Assembly: GCA_039819085.1 (NCBI GenBank)
Contig: JBCBSQ010000012.1
Coordinates: 27,903-91,902, forward strand
DNA length: 64,000 bases
Source of the DNA: MED-G105 sp039819085
Lineage (GTDB): Bacteria > Pseudomonadota > Alphaproteobacteria > Caulobacterales > Parvularculaceae
Reading direction: 5' to 3'
Below are positions 44,044 to 53,182 of this stretch, piece after piece. How positions within the stretch are numbered: position 1 is the stretch's first letter; each line of letters starts with the position of its first letter. The notes beneath the pieces were generated by a model that did no database searches, had not been told where the DNA came from, and was given only the letters and a program-made list of their open reading frames with translations. The position numbers were made by a program, and so were the translations under genes.

Positions 44044-45144
44044 ATGATGACGCGCTCGATCTTCTTCGAACAACCATTCGCGAGGCCAATCATGAGTCTA
44101 CCGATTTATCTGTCCGCGATCTGCGTCGTCGGCGCGGCCGGCTGCGTCGCAGCTGAAGGCGCCTCGCGCGGCGTGGCTGCGCCCAACGCTGCGCAGGCGG
44201 CGTCATTGGCTGTGGTTGAGGCGGACATCGCCCCGCCGCCCCTCGACCCTTCCGCGCCAGTTCCCCCGCAGGCCCCTAGTGAAAGCGAAAGGCTTCTGCG
44301 CCAGGCGGCGTTCGCTGAGGCTATGCAGGATGTTGGCGCGCGACAGGCCGTCTTCGACGATCCACTGGAGCGTGTCGCGCTGGATGGCCGCCTCGCCCAG
44401 GGTGGGCTCGTCTTCGGTCGAACAGAGCCCGGCGCAAAGGTCCGTCTTGATGGCGACCCCGTCATGGTCGGCGATCAGGGGGAGTTCGTTTTCGGCTTCA
44501 CGCGGGACAGCGCGCTGTCTTCGCTTCTTGTCGTTTCATTGCCGGACGGGACCGTTGAGCGCCGGAACCTCTCGATTGAGGATCGCGAGTTCAAGATTGA
44601 GCGGATCGACGGCCTCGACCAGTCCAAGGTCTCAGGGTTCACCAAGGCCCAACTCGACAAGATTGGCGTTGACCGGGAAAAGAAGAAGGCGGCGCGGCAA
44701 ACGACCCACCGAAAGCCCGATTTCCTGGCTGGGTTCGACTGGCCCTTGCGAGGCCGGATCAGTGGTGTTTTCGGCTCCCAAAGGATCCTGAATGGCGAAC
44801 CGAAACGCTTCCATTCCGGGCTCGATATCGCCGCGCCGACGGGAACGGCCATCCGCGCGCCGGCGGCCGGCATTGTGCGCCTCGCCGAGACGGGCATGTA
44901 TTTCGAGGGCGGGCTTGTGCTTCTCGATCACGGCCACTGGCTGGAAAGCGCGTTTCTCCACATGTCGAGGATTGACGTTGAACCTGGCCAGCGTGTGGAA
45001 AAAGGCGACGTTATCGGCGCGGTCGGCATGACAGGCCGCGCGACGGGACCCCACCTGCACTGGTCTGTGAAGTGGGTTGGACGCCTCGTCGACCCGCAAC
45101 TGCTATTGCCCCTGGAAAAAACGTCTTCGGACAGCGGCCTGTAA
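44044..45144 (+). CDS. M23/LytM-family peptidase or amidase activator, lipoprotein-like
   Basis: A 366-residue envelope protein. The N-terminus has a signal peptide with a possible, weak lipobox (VVGAAGC at about residue 28-34). Residues 110-200 are a linker with beta-structure, and a LytM domain fills 225-355: HSGLDIAAPTGTAIRAPA, LLDHGHWLESAFLHM and GPHLHWSVKW. The zinc-ligand motifs HxxxD (HSGLD) and HLH are intact, so it should be an active endopeptidase. ATG 44044 has GGAG eight bases ahead; ATG 44092 is an alternative. Confidence 0.9.
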   Translation: MMTRSIFFEQPFARPIMSLPIYLSAICVVGAAGCVAAEGASRGVAAPNAAQAASLAVVEADIAPPPLDPSAPVPPQAPSESERLLRQAAFAEAMQDVGARQAVFDDPLERVALDGRLAQGGLVFGRTEPGAKVRLDGDPVMVGDQGEFVFGFTRDSALSSLLVVSLPDGTVERRNLSIEDREFKIERIDGLDQSKVSGFTKAQLDKIGVDREKKKAARQTTHRKPDFLAGFDWPLRGRISGVFGSQRILNGEPKRFHSGLDIAAPTGTAIRAPAAGIVRLAETGMYFEGGLVLLDHGHWLESAFLHMSRIDVEPGQRVEKGDVIGAVGMTGRATGPHLHWSVKWVGRLVDPQLLLPLEKTSSDSGL

Positions 45145-45167
45145 TTGAAAATTAGTCTCATTCTTGC
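45144..45167 (+). promoter_or_regulatory. Possible iron-box-like site before bfd
   Basis: AAAATTAGTCTCATTCTTG, 41 bases before the bfd start, resembles AT-rich Fur-type boxes in spacing and composition, but the palindrome is poor. Confidence 0.25.
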
Positions 45168-45207
45168 TATGTACAGATTGTCGCAGCAAACATGAGACGT
45201 CGACCCC

Positions 45208-45402
45208 GTGTACCTTTGCCTGTGCAACGCTATCCGTGACCGCGAGTTCGCCGCTTCGGCGAAGGACGCCAAATCCGTGGCGGAGGTATTTCAGAGGCGC
45301 GGCTGCCGGCCGCAATGCGGAAAGTGCCTGCCTGATGTGGCGGACATCATCGACGAGGCGCGCAGCGAGGCTGAAGGCGCCTCTGGCGTCGCGGCGGAGT
45401 AG
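45208..45402 (+). CDS. bfd: Bacterioferritin-associated ferredoxin-like (2Fe-2S) protein
   Basis: A 64-residue protein with Cys4 and Cys6 (MYLCLCN) and Cys37/Cys40 (QCGKC), the Bfd cluster arrangement, plus an extra Cys33. Bfd docks on bacterioferritin and reduces stored ferric iron. Start is GTG 45208. It is followed 146 bases later by bfr, so the pair handles iron storage and release. Confidence 0.88.
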   Translation: MYLCLCNAIRDREFAASAKDAKSVAEVFQRRGCRPQCGKCLPDVADIIDEARSEAEGASGVAAE

Positions 45403-45470
45403 CGGGCTGGTCTCAGCGATCGCGCAGGCGTGCAATTCCTCCCATCTAAGCCGATTTGCCGCAGGTGAAC

Positions 45471-45493
45471 GATAATCGCTTGCAAAGACTATC
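45471..45493. promoter_or_regulatory. Inverted repeat before bfr
   Basis: GATAATC (45471-45477) and GACTATC (45487-45493) form a GATANTC-N9-GANTATC inverted repeat 56 bases upstream of bfr. It could bind an iron regulator such as Fur, Irr or RirA, but matches none of their best-known boxes exactly. Confidence 0.35.
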
Positions 45494-45548
45494 CTTGTAC
45501 TGACCCCGACCCCCGGTATTCTCGCGCCCAAAGCAGCGGAGCGAGATC

Positions 45549-46028
45549 ATGAAGGGCGACCCAAAAGTAATCGAATACCTCAACAAGGCGCTGAAGCTGG
45601 AGCTGACCACGGTCAACCAGTATTTCCTGCATGCGCGCATGTTGAAGGATTGGGGCTTCGCCCGTCTCGCCAAGATCGAGTACGAAGAATCAATTGATGA
45701 AATGAAGCATGCGGACGAGTTGATCGAACGCATTTTGTTTCTTGAGGGACTTCCGAACGTTCAGGACCTCGACAAGGTCTATATCGGCGAATCCGTCAAG
45801 GAGATCCTTGAGTGCGACCTCAGCGCTGAGCAGCGCGCGCATCCGCTTTATATCGAGGCGATCGCCTATTTCGAGCAGGTGAAGGACTATGTCAGCCGTC
45901 AGCTGATGGAGCGCATCCTGGAATCCGAGGAGGAGCATATCGACCACCTCGAAACGGAGCTCGGCCTCATCGCCAAGATCGGCGAAGAACTCTACATGCA
46001 GACCCAGATTAAAGAGGGCGACGCTTAG
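45549..46028 (+). CDS. bfr: Bacterioferritin
   Basis: A 159-residue four-helix ferritin. All ferroxidase ligands are present at canonical positions: Glu18, Glu51, His54, Glu94, Glu127 and His130, and heme-binding Met52. It forms 24-mers that oxidise and store iron. It is preceded by bfd. The last 4 bases overlap the convergent lpxL-like gene. ATG 45549 follows GGAG at 45539. Confidence 0.97.
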   Translation: MKGDPKVIEYLNKALKLELTTVNQYFLHARMLKDWGFARLAKIEYEESIDEMKHADELIERILFLEGLPNVQDLDKVYIGESVKEILECDLSAEQRAHPLYIEAIAYFEQVKDYVSRQLMERILESEEEHIDHLETELGLIAKIGEELYMQTQIKEGDA

Positions 46029-47077
46029 GTCTTCGCGCGCGCGGCGGCCGAAACTGCGACGTCCTCTTTCGGCCAGCGGCGATGAAACCAGAGCCATTGC
46101 TCCGGGTGCGCCTCGATTTCGCGGCTCATCGCGTCGTTGATGAGCTGTGTTAGTGTCGCGACGTCATTGCCGGTGTGGCCGGTCGGCTCGAACTTGATCG
46201 CGTCGCGCATAAAGACCTCAAAGCGCGCGCCGCCGGTCCGGACGATGGCGCTCGGGAACACCGGCACCTTGAAGCGGATTGCGAGCCGCGCTGCGGCGGT
46301 GGGCGTCATCGCGTTGCGCCCAAGAAGCGTCGCGGGGATGCCGGTGTTCAGTTTCTGGTCGGCGAGCATCGCGACGCAGCGGCCTGCTTTCAGCTGCGCC
46401 ATCGCGTCGCGCGCGCCGTCATAGCCCTTGGGGATCATCCGTCTGGACATCACCTCCCCGCGCAGGTCGATGATGTGCCGATCGACGAGGGGATTGTTCA
46501 CCGGACGATAGATCACGGCATAGTCGATCTTCTCCGCATGCAGAACGAGAGGCATCACCTCCCAATTGGCGAAGTGGCCGGAGATCAGGACGGAGGGCAG
46601 GCCCTTTTCACGACGCTCTTCCGCCTCCTGACAGACGTGCACCTTGACGCGGGAGGAGCCTTTTTCGGGGTCGAATTCAGAAAGGTGAGGGTACTCCGCA
46701 GCGGTCCTGCCAAGGTTCTCCCAGACGCCGGCGACCGTCTGACGTATCTTCGCCTCGCTCCACTCGGGAAAGACATGGCGCATGTTTTCTTCCGCGCGCC
46801 GGGAGATTGGCCGGATCATCGGGCCGATCCGGCGCATGGCGCCGCCAGCGAGGTTAGACGCAGCATCGACCCCCAGCGCGCGAAAGAGCGCAAAGGCCGC
46901 CCGCGTCAGGCCGTATTCAATCCGATGACTGAAGGTTACAGGACGGTTGGACCGCGCTGAAGGCAGGGCGACCGCCTTTTGGCGTTCGGCGAGCTCGGCG
47001 GCCGTCCGCGCCGTCGCTGCGGATGACGGCGCGGTTTTTCCGCTTGCCTCATCGTCGCGCGCAATCGCGTCGCTCAT
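46025..47077 (-). CDS. LpxL/LpxM-family lipid A acyltransferase
   Basis: A 350-residue membrane acyltransferase that adds a secondary acyl chain to lipid A precursors. Catalytic HX4E motif is HFANWE (SGHFANWEVMPL), with the later YRPVNNPLVDRHI, DQKLNTGIP and PEQWLWFHRRWP (the last two typical of the LpxL/M group). An extra Ala/Glu-rich N-terminus of about 50 residues precedes the fold. It starts in an ATGA overlap with lpxK. Confidence 0.9.
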   Translation of the reverse strand: MSDAIARDDEASGKTAPSSAATARTAAELAERQKAVALPSARSNRPVTFSHRIEYGLTRAAFALFRALGVDAASNLAGGAMRRIGPMIRPISRRAEENMRHVFPEWSEAKIRQTVAGVWENLGRTAAEYPHLSEFDPEKGSSRVKVHVCQEAEERREKGLPSVLISGHFANWEVMPLVLHAEKIDYAVIYRPVNNPLVDRHIIDLRGEVMSRRMIPKGYDGARDAMAQLKAGRCVAMLADQKLNTGIPATLLGRNAMTPTAAARLAIRFKVPVFPSAIVRTGGARFEVFMRDAIKFEPTGHTGNDVATLTQLINDAMSREIEAHPEQWLWFHRRWPKEDVAVSAAARAKT

Positions 47078-48072
47078 GCGTCTCTCCACTCTGGCCTGCG
47101 CGCATCCAGAAGCGTTGCGATGCGATCGACGAGACCGTCCTCATTGTCGATCCGCATTTCGACTTCAAGCACGTCAATGATCGCCCGCCGGTCGGACGGC
47201 AGCCGCGCTGCGTCCTTCGCTGTTGTGATGAGCCGCGCGCCGGCCTTCTTCGCCGAAGCGTCGAGCGCGTCAAGCTCCGCGTCGGAAAACGGGTGGTGGT
47301 CGGGAAATGCGACCGCGTCAACAAGCTCGGCGCCAAGGCGCCGCAGTGTTTCAAAGAACCGGTCGGGCCGCGCAATTCCGCAGAAGGCGAGCACGGGCGA
47401 GTCGACCTTCGGCGCGCCGATCGACGACAGCCTCGCGACAGTCCGAAAGGACTCGTCGTTTCCTTGAACAATAGGTTGTCCGTTCCCGCCGATTGTCACG
47501 ATCACGTCGGCGCGCGACGCGGCCCGGGCCAGGGGTTCGCGCATTGGTCCTGCTGGAAGGATCGCATGGTTCGCGTTCATCTCCGCGCCAGCGAGCAGGA
47601 TCGCAACGTCTTTCGCGATCGTCGGGTTCTGATATCCGTCATCCATGATTATGAGGCGCGCGCCGAGGTCGGCGGCGAGAGCCGCGCCCGCTGGCCGGTC
47701 GCGTGCGACAATGGTCGGCCCCTGGGCGGCGAGCAGAAGCGGCTCATCGCCGACATCGTGCGCGGCGTGATCGCCTGAAACACGAACGGGACCGCGCCGC
47801 GCGCCGCCATATCCTCTGGTCAGAAAGAAGATCCCGTTCGTCAGGGGCGCGAGCGCTTTGGAAAGCCGCAGCGCGAACGGCGTCTTGCCGACGCCGCCCA
47901 CGGACGCGTTCCCGACGCAGATAACCGGAACGCGGCCGCGCTTCGCCTTCGTCGTCGCGGCGCGCAGTTGCTGACCTAAATCGTATATCGCGGCGGCTGG
48001 CAGAAGCGACGCGCGCGCCGTCTTCGCGGCGAAGCCGTCATCGAACCAAAACCATGGGCTGCTAATGGGCAT
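47074..48072 (-). CDS. lpxK: Tetraacyldisaccharide 4'-kinase
   Basis: A 332-residue inner-membrane kinase that phosphorylates the 4' position of lipid A disaccharide. Walker A is CVGNASVGGVGKTPF, followed by LTRGYGGARRG and DDGYQNPTIAKDVAILL. The N-terminal PWFWFDDG is a membrane-associated helix typical of the family. It lies between waaA (86 bases upstream) and the lpxL-like gene. Confidence 0.95.
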   Translation of the reverse strand: MPISSPWFWFDDGFAAKTARASLLPAAAIYDLGQQLRAATTKAKRGRVPVICVGNASVGGVGKTPFALRLSKALAPLTNGIFFLTRGYGGARRGPVRVSGDHAAHDVGDEPLLLAAQGPTIVARDRPAGAALAADLGARLIIMDDGYQNPTIAKDVAILLAGAEMNANHAILPAGPMREPLARAASRADVIVTIGGNGQPIVQGNDESFRTVARLSSIGAPKVDSPVLAFCGIARPDRFFETLRRLGAELVDAVAFPDHHPFSDAELDALDASAKKAGARLITTAKDAARLPSDRRAIIDVLEVEMRIDNEDGLVDRIATLLDARRPEWRDA

Positions 48073-48158
48073 GCCGCGTCGAAGGAAGATCGTTGCGTCG
48101 GTTGGCGTCCGGATAATCTTGCGCGTCAGTGGTCATTTCGGCGCGACGGCGCTCCTTG

Positions 48159-49535
48159 CTATGCGACAGCGCCGTTCCGCGCGGACTGTTCAATCGGCGT
48201 CTCCGGCAGGTTCGCCGCGATGGCCTCCGCGACGGCGGTCAGCACCTTCTCCGCGCTCGCCTCAGCGGATGTTCTCGCCGCGCTCGCCATCGCCGCGCGG
48301 GTTTTCGCGTCGCCCAGAAGCCGGCGGATGGCGGTGGCGAGGTCGCGCTCATTCCGGACAAGCGCCGCGCCGCCGCCGCCGCGCATCTCCGCATAGGTTT
48401 CGTCAAAGTTAAACGTATGCGGACCATGGAGAATCGCCGCGCCAAGACGCGCCGGCTCCAGTGGATTGTGGCCGCCTTTCGCCACCAGGCTGCCCCCGAC
48501 GAGCGCGACGTTCGACAATCGATAGAAAATCCCGAGTTCGCCCAGCGTATCGGCGAGATAAATCTCCGTATCCGGCGCCAGCGCCTGTTTCTCTGACCGC
48601 AATTGCGCGCGCAGCCGGTCCGCGCGCGCGAGGTCGGCGACTTCGGGACCTCGTGCAGGATGGCGCGGCGCGATGAGCGTGAGGAGATCCGGAAACTCGC
48701 GCGCCAGAAGCCGATGCGCCGCGAGAACGACTTTCTCTTCTTCGGGGTGCGTGCTCGCCGCGAGCCAGACGGGGCGATCGCCAATAGCTTCGGTTAGCTG
48801 AGTCAGGGCGTCGTCGTCGCAGGGAAGCGCCGGAGCGGCGTTTTTGAGATTCCCATACGACGGAACTTCCCGTCCGGAAAGCAGCGTCAGGCGGTCCGCG
48901 TTTTTGCGGTCCTGCGCGATCATGACGTCGAAAGCGGAAAGCAGATGCCTGATCATCCGTGGACGTTTCATCCATGAGTCATAGGATTTTGGCGATACGC
49001 GGCCGTTGACGAGCGCCATGAAAGGCGCTTGCGCGCGGGCGCTGAACAGGAGATTCGGCCAGAATTCGGATTCCACAAAAACCGCCGCATCGGGACGCCA
49101 ATAGTCCATGAAACGCGCAACGTAGTCGGGATGGTCGACAGGCGCGAACTGATGAAAGGCGTGGGAAGGCAGACGCTCGGTCATCAACTTGGCGGAGGTG
49201 ATTGTCCCGGTCGTCACCATGAATGCGAGACTGGGGCGTATAGCCTGCAGGCGCGACACCAGCGGTAGCACTGACAGCGATTCGCCGACGCTTGCGCCGT
49301 GGATCCAGACGAGGGGGCCGTCCGGACGGGGACGGCTCGCTTCGCCCCGACGCTCGGCGATCCGCTCCGGATCCTCCTTGCCTGCGCGCGCGCGCTGGGC
49401 GAGCGCAAATCGCGCGATTGGACCAGCCGCCTGACTCAAAGATCGATACGCCCTGAGGCCGAAGGGGGCTTCGTCGAACGTCGGCGCGGCGACCTCCGGA
49501 TCCGTGCACGTTACGTTTGCGGCCTCTTCCTTCAT
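48159..49535 (-). CDS. waaA: 3-deoxy-D-manno-octulosonic acid transferase (Kdo transferase)
   Basis: A 458-residue GT30 glycosyltransferase that attaches Kdo to lipid A. Motifs: WIHGASVGESLSVLPLV with the catalytic Glu, FVESEFWPNLL, GRVSPKSYDSW, and C-terminal GGSLVAKGGHNPLEPARLG with the nucleotide-sugar site. It overlaps the upstream DUF374 gene by ATGA (start ATG 49535). Confidence 0.94.
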   Translation of the reverse strand: MKEEAANVTCTDPEVAAPTFDEAPFGLRAYRSLSQAAGPIARFALAQRARAGKEDPERIAERRGEASRPRPDGPLVWIHGASVGESLSVLPLVSRLQAIRPSLAFMVTTGTITSAKLMTERLPSHAFHQFAPVDHPDYVARFMDYWRPDAAVFVESEFWPNLLFSARAQAPFMALVNGRVSPKSYDSWMKRPRMIRHLLSAFDVMIAQDRKNADRLTLLSGREVPSYGNLKNAAPALPCDDDALTQLTEAIGDRPVWLAASTHPEEEKVVLAAHRLLAREFPDLLTLIAPRHPARGPEVADLARADRLRAQLRSEKQALAPDTEIYLADTLGELGIFYRLSNVALVGGSLVAKGGHNPLEPARLGAAILHGPHTFNFDETYAEMRGGGGAALVRNERDLATAIRRLLGDAKTRAAMASAARTSAEASAEKVLTAVAEAIAANLPETPIEQSARNGAVA

Positions 49536-50221
49536 GACGCTGCGGCCTCCAACGGCTGCGGTTCAGCCGCGTCGCCGACCCCATCGGCGCGCCGGGTCGC
49601 CTCCGCGGCCGCGGCGTCGAGCGCCGCCTTGATGCGCGCCTTGGCGTCGGCGACGTCGGCGTGGGCGTCGATCGCGCCAATCGCTACAGGCGGCGAGACA
49701 ACTACGTACACGGTGGAAAATGGCAGGGCCAATTGGAATCGATCCCAGGTTTTCAACGTTCGCCGACGTGACGCAACGCAGGCGAACCCGATGACGGGAG
49801 CGCCCGTCATGGACGCAAGGCGCACGACACCCGCCTGAACGCTGCGCGCCGGCCCGCGCGGTCCGTCCGGCGTGAGGCCGACGGCGTCCCCGGCGTCAAT
49901 CGCGCCGATCATCTGGGCGATCGCTGACGCGCCCTGCTTGTCCTTCGCGGACTTCCTTTCATTCGCCGCCGATCCGCGAATAAAGTCGATATCAAACCCG
50001 GCCACAGCGTTGACGATGATCTCGCCGTCGCGATGCGTGGAGACAAGCATGCGCAGGCGTCGGCGCAAATGGTCGCGCACTGACGGGGCGAGGAGGATGT
50101 TCGAATGCCAGAACGCGACGAAAAATCCCCGTGGGGTTTCCGCCTCAAGCGCGCGGACGTGCTCAAGCCCGATGATCTTGAACCTCGACGTGCGTTGAAC
50201 GAGACGGATGTAAGCGCCCAC
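49532..50221 (-). CDS. DUF374 lysophospholipid-acyltransferase-like protein
   Basis: A 229-residue protein from GTG 50221. HWNxxx-like motif is FVAFWHSNILLAP, then THRDGEIIVNAV and LTPDGPRGPARS, all DUF374/LPLAT signatures; the family acts on lipids of the outer membrane and usually neighbours waaA. The reading frame continues upstream to a stop at 50294-50296 and encodes FRKALKSAAAARIGSAL, the normal family N-terminus, yet that stretch has no ATG, GTG or TTG; CTG 50290 or ATC 50275 would be needed. The true start is therefore uncertain. Confidence 0.88.
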   Translation of the reverse strand: MGAYIRLVQRTSRFKIIGLEHVRALEAETPRGFFVAFWHSNILLAPSVRDHLRRRLRMLVSTHRDGEIIVNAVAGFDIDFIRGSAANERKSAKDKQGASAIAQMIGAIDAGDAVGLTPDGPRGPARSVQAGVVRLASMTGAPVIGFACVASRRRTLKTWDRFQLALPFSTVYVVVSPPVAIGAIDAHADVADAKARIKAALDAAAAEATRRADGVGDAAEPQPLEAAAS

Positions 50222-50408
50222 AAGTGCGCTTCCGATCCGGGCGGCCGCCGCGCTTTTTAGAGCCTTTCGAAAGATCGCGCACGCCCCCAGGTGTTATGGG
50301 CGGACCGAAAAACGGGCCTCAAACAATTGGTTGCGCCGTAGCGCCGACGGCCTAAAAACCGCAAGTCCGGCGGCGAACGCCAGCCCTCCGCGGTAGAAAG
50401 CTGATCAC

Positions 50409-52205
50409 GTGCCGTTCCGCAACCCCTCTAATCGTTCGAGCGTCGGCTCGATTGGCCTCGCTGTTCGGCTGTGGCGCGAGTATCTCAGCCGATATTGGCC
50501 GAAGCTCGCGATTTCGCTCGTAGCGATGGCGCTATACGCCGCATCAGCGAGCGCGATCCCCGCAGGCGTTGAAGCCATCAATGCGGCCTTCACCGGCGTC
50601 GGCGAAGGCAGGGCGGGCGCGCTGATCGACCTTGATCCTGCGCGCGTGGTCATTTGGGGCCCGCTGCTGATTATCGCGCTCGGCGGCGCCAACGCCCTGT
50701 CGCAATATGTTCAGGCGCGCCTGTCGGCGTTCGCCGCGCTCGCCGCCCTGCGTGACTTGCAGGTCGACGTCTATGCGGCGCTGACGCAAATCGACGATGC
50801 GCAGCTGCGGTCGCTGGGGTCCGGCCAGGCGGCCGCCCGCCTCACTAATGACGCGATGGTGCTGCGCGACACGCTGACGCGCGCGTCGACGGCGGCGCGC
50901 GACCTTCTCACCCTGATCGGCCTCCTTGGCGTCATGCTCTATTATGATTGGGCGCTTTTTCTGGTGGTGTTCATCGTTTACCCCGCGCTTGGCTGGCCCG
51001 TTTCCGCGATCGGTCGGTATCTGAGGAAACGATCGCGCGAGGCCCAGGAGCAGGCCGGCGAAATCGCGTCGCTGGCGATGGAGACGGTGGGCGGCGGGCG
51101 GATCATCCGCGCGTATGGGCTTGAAGGGCCGATGCAAGGCAAGGCCCAAAACGCTTTCGATGAGCGGCTTGGCGTGTTGCGCCGCATGGCGCATCTGCGG
51201 GCGCTTAATGAGCCTTTCATTTTCTTTGTTGGCGCGGTGGCGCTTTCAATCATCGTGGCGGTGGTCGCGGTGAGGATCGAGGCGGGCGCTCTCAACATCT
51301 CTGAACTTGTGTCCTTCATCATTGCGCTCTTGCTCCTGTCGCAGCCTGCGCGCGGCCTCTCGACGCTGAACGCCGTCGCCCAGGAGGGGTTCGGCGCGCT
51401 GGAACGGATGACAGGGCTCATCGACCTTGAGCCGGAGGTGCGTGAGCGTGATGGCGCAGCGCCCTTGAGGGTCGAGCGCGCGTCGTTGTCGTTTAGCGAC
51501 GTGTCATTTTCGTATACGGAAGGCGTCAATGCGCTGAACGGGTTGTCATTCGACGCGCGCGGCGGCGAGCGGTTGGCCCTCGTTGGCGAATCCGGCGCGG
51601 GGAAATCGACCGTCTTCAATCTGATCCTGAGGCTTTACGATCCGGATTCAGGGAACATTGAAGTTGACGGCCAGAATATTCGCAATCTGACAATCAGTTC
51701 GTTACGCGGCGCAGTCGCCATCGTCAGTCAGGAAGCTACCTTGTTCGACGACACCGTCGCCGCGAACATTCGCTTCGGCCGACTGGAAGCGCCAGAAGGA
51801 GACGTCATCGCGGCCGCAAAGGCCGCCGCGGCCGACGGATTTATCCGAGAGCTGCCGAATGGCTACGAGACGCGCGTCGGGGAAGGCGGGCAAAACCTGT
51901 CCGGCGGTCAACGTCAGCGCATCGCAATCGCCCGCGCCTTTTTAAAGGACGCGCCGATCCTGCTGCTTGACGAAGCGACGTCAGCGCTCGACGCGGAAAC
52001 GGAACGTCAGGTGCAGGAGGCGCTTGATCGGTTGGCGGATGGCCGCACAACGATCGTAATCGCGCACCGGCTGTCGACAGTTGTCAGCGCGGACCGCATT
52101 CTCTTGATGGAGAAAGGGCGGGTCGTCGCTGAAGGCGATCACGCGACGCTCCTTGAGCGGAGTAGCGACTATGCGCGCCTCGCCAAGCTCCAACTGGCCG
52201 GATGA
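50409..52205 (+). CDS. msbA: MsbA-like ABC exporter (lipid A flippase family)
   Basis: A 598-residue half-transporter. Six membrane helices cover residues 20-310, then a nucleotide-binding domain with Walker A LVGESGAGKSTV, signature LSGGQRQRIAIARA, Walker B ILLLDEATSALD and the H-loop IAHRLSTV. Its neighbours lpxK, waaA and DUF374 suggest that lipid A is the substrate, flipped across the inner membrane as a homodimer; other MsbA-like substrates remain possible. GTG 50409 starts it. It diverges from DUF374, sharing about 190 bases. Confidence 0.88.
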   Translation: MPFRNPSNRSSVGSIGLAVRLWREYLSRYWPKLAISLVAMALYAASASAIPAGVEAINAAFTGVGEGRAGALIDLDPARVVIWGPLLIIALGGANALSQYVQARLSAFAALAALRDLQVDVYAALTQIDDAQLRSLGSGQAAARLTNDAMVLRDTLTRASTAARDLLTLIGLLGVMLYYDWALFLVVFIVYPALGWPVSAIGRYLRKRSREAQEQAGEIASLAMETVGGGRIIRAYGLEGPMQGKAQNAFDERLGVLRRMAHLRALNEPFIFFVGAVALSIIVAVVAVRIEAGALNISELVSFIIALLLLSQPARGLSTLNAVAQEGFGALERMTGLIDLEPEVRERDGAAPLRVERASLSFSDVSFSYTEGVNALNGLSFDARGGERLALVGESGAGKSTVFNLILRLYDPDSGNIEVDGQNIRNLTISSLRGAVAIVSQEATLFDDTVAANIRFGRLEAPEGDVIAAAKAAAADGFIRELPNGYETRVGEGGQNLSGGQRQRIAIARAFLKDAPILLLDEATSALDAETERQVQEALDRLADGRTTIVIAHRLSTVVSADRILLMEKGRVVAEGDHATLLERSSDYARLAKLQLAG

Positions 52206-52213
52206 CGGCGCCG

Positions 52214-52906
52214 CTACTCCCGTCTGAGAACGCGTTCCGTCAACAGGTCGCCGAGCCAATTTGAACGGAACCGCGCTTTTGTCGCGTCATGGTCATAGGG
52301 CCCGTCGACCCAGTCAAAAAACGCCTCTACGTCGTCGAGGGCGACGCCGCGCTCTTCGGCGAAAAGAATGTATTCATCAAACGCTGCATCGATCACGCCG
52401 GTCTTGCCAAAGCGAATATGCCCATATCGCAACGAAAGCTGGCGCAAGGCGACGGGCAGGGGCTTTCCCGCCACGAAGAAGTCATAGAGGGTCGCCATCA
52501 GGCCGACTCTGTCCGCGCCCGATTTGCAGTGCATCAGGAACGGCGGCTCGGTCTCCGCGAATAGACGCCGCGCGCCATGCAAGACATCGGGCGAAGGCGC
52601 TTCTCGCGAATAGACCCTGAACGGAACATGTTTGATCTCCAGGCGTTCGCAGGCGTCTTCTTCAAGGAAGAGAATGCCGCTTTCGCGTGGGCCCCGCAGG
52701 TTCAGGACGCTATTGACGCCGCGGTCCCGCCATTGCCGCAGTCGCCGTGGGCCCGGCTGGGCCGATCGAAAGACGCCCGGCGCGATTTCGTGCGAATTGT
52801 CATATATCGCGCGAATAAATCCGTGGTCAGATAAAGTGAGTTCGCGCCAGGCGCGGCGTCTGCCGTGCGGCGTTTGGAACGCTTCCCTCGTTAGCGCGTC
52901 GGCCAT
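52214..52906 (-). CDS. Protein-tyrosine / dual-specificity phosphatase-like protein
   Basis: A 230-residue enzyme with the Cys-phosphatase loop HCKSGADR (HCX5R) in FLMHCKSGADRVGLMATLY, and a preceding general-acid region LEIKHVPF. N-terminal EIAPGVFRSAQPGPRRLRQW matches the DSP/DUF442-like entry fold. Located between msbA (convergent, 8 bases) and DUF4170; homologues in related genomes also sit by lipid A genes. Substrate (protein or lipid) is not evident. ATG 52906 is the conserved start; the longer frame is rejected. Confidence 0.8.
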   Translation of the reverse strand: MADALTREAFQTPHGRRRAWRELTLSDHGFIRAIYDNSHEIAPGVFRSAQPGPRRLRQWRDRGVNSVLNLRGPRESGILFLEEDACERLEIKHVPFRVYSREAPSPDVLHGARRLFAETEPPFLMHCKSGADRVGLMATLYDFFVAGKPLPVALRQLSLRYGHIRFGKTGVIDAAFDEYILFAEERGVALDDVEAFFDWVDGPYDHDATKARFRSNWLGDLLTERVLRRE

Positions 52907-52916
52907 GTTTCGCGGC

Positions 52917-53147
52917 TTAGGATTTCTCGTTCCCTTCCGGGTCGAGGAGCTTGTGCATATGCACGATGAAGTAACGCATATGCGCGTTGTCGACAGTCGC
53001 CTGCGCTTTCGCCCGCCAGGCTTTCTCCGCTGACGCATAGTTTGGGAAGATACCGACGATGTCGAGCGCGTCCAAATCCTTGAATGCGACATCCTGCGGG
53101 TCTTCGAGTTCGCCGCCGAACACCAGATGAAGGAGCTGCTTTTCCAT
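52917..53147 (-). CDS. DUF4170 family protein
   Basis: A 76-residue soluble protein: LLHLVFGGELEDPQDVAFKD, IVGIFPNYASAEKAWRAKAQ and FIVHMHKLLDP are the family signature. Alphaproteobacterial and commonly beside waaA/pmbA genes. Function unknown. It lies 10 bases upstream of the phosphatase gene on the same strand. Confidence 0.88.
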   Translation of the reverse strand: MEKQLLHLVFGGELEDPQDVAFKDLDALDIVGIFPNYASAEKAWRAKAQATVDNAHMRYFIVHMHKLLDPEGNEKS

Positions 53148-53182
53148 GCCAGATGCGTCCGATGATGTCGTCAATTGGGAAT

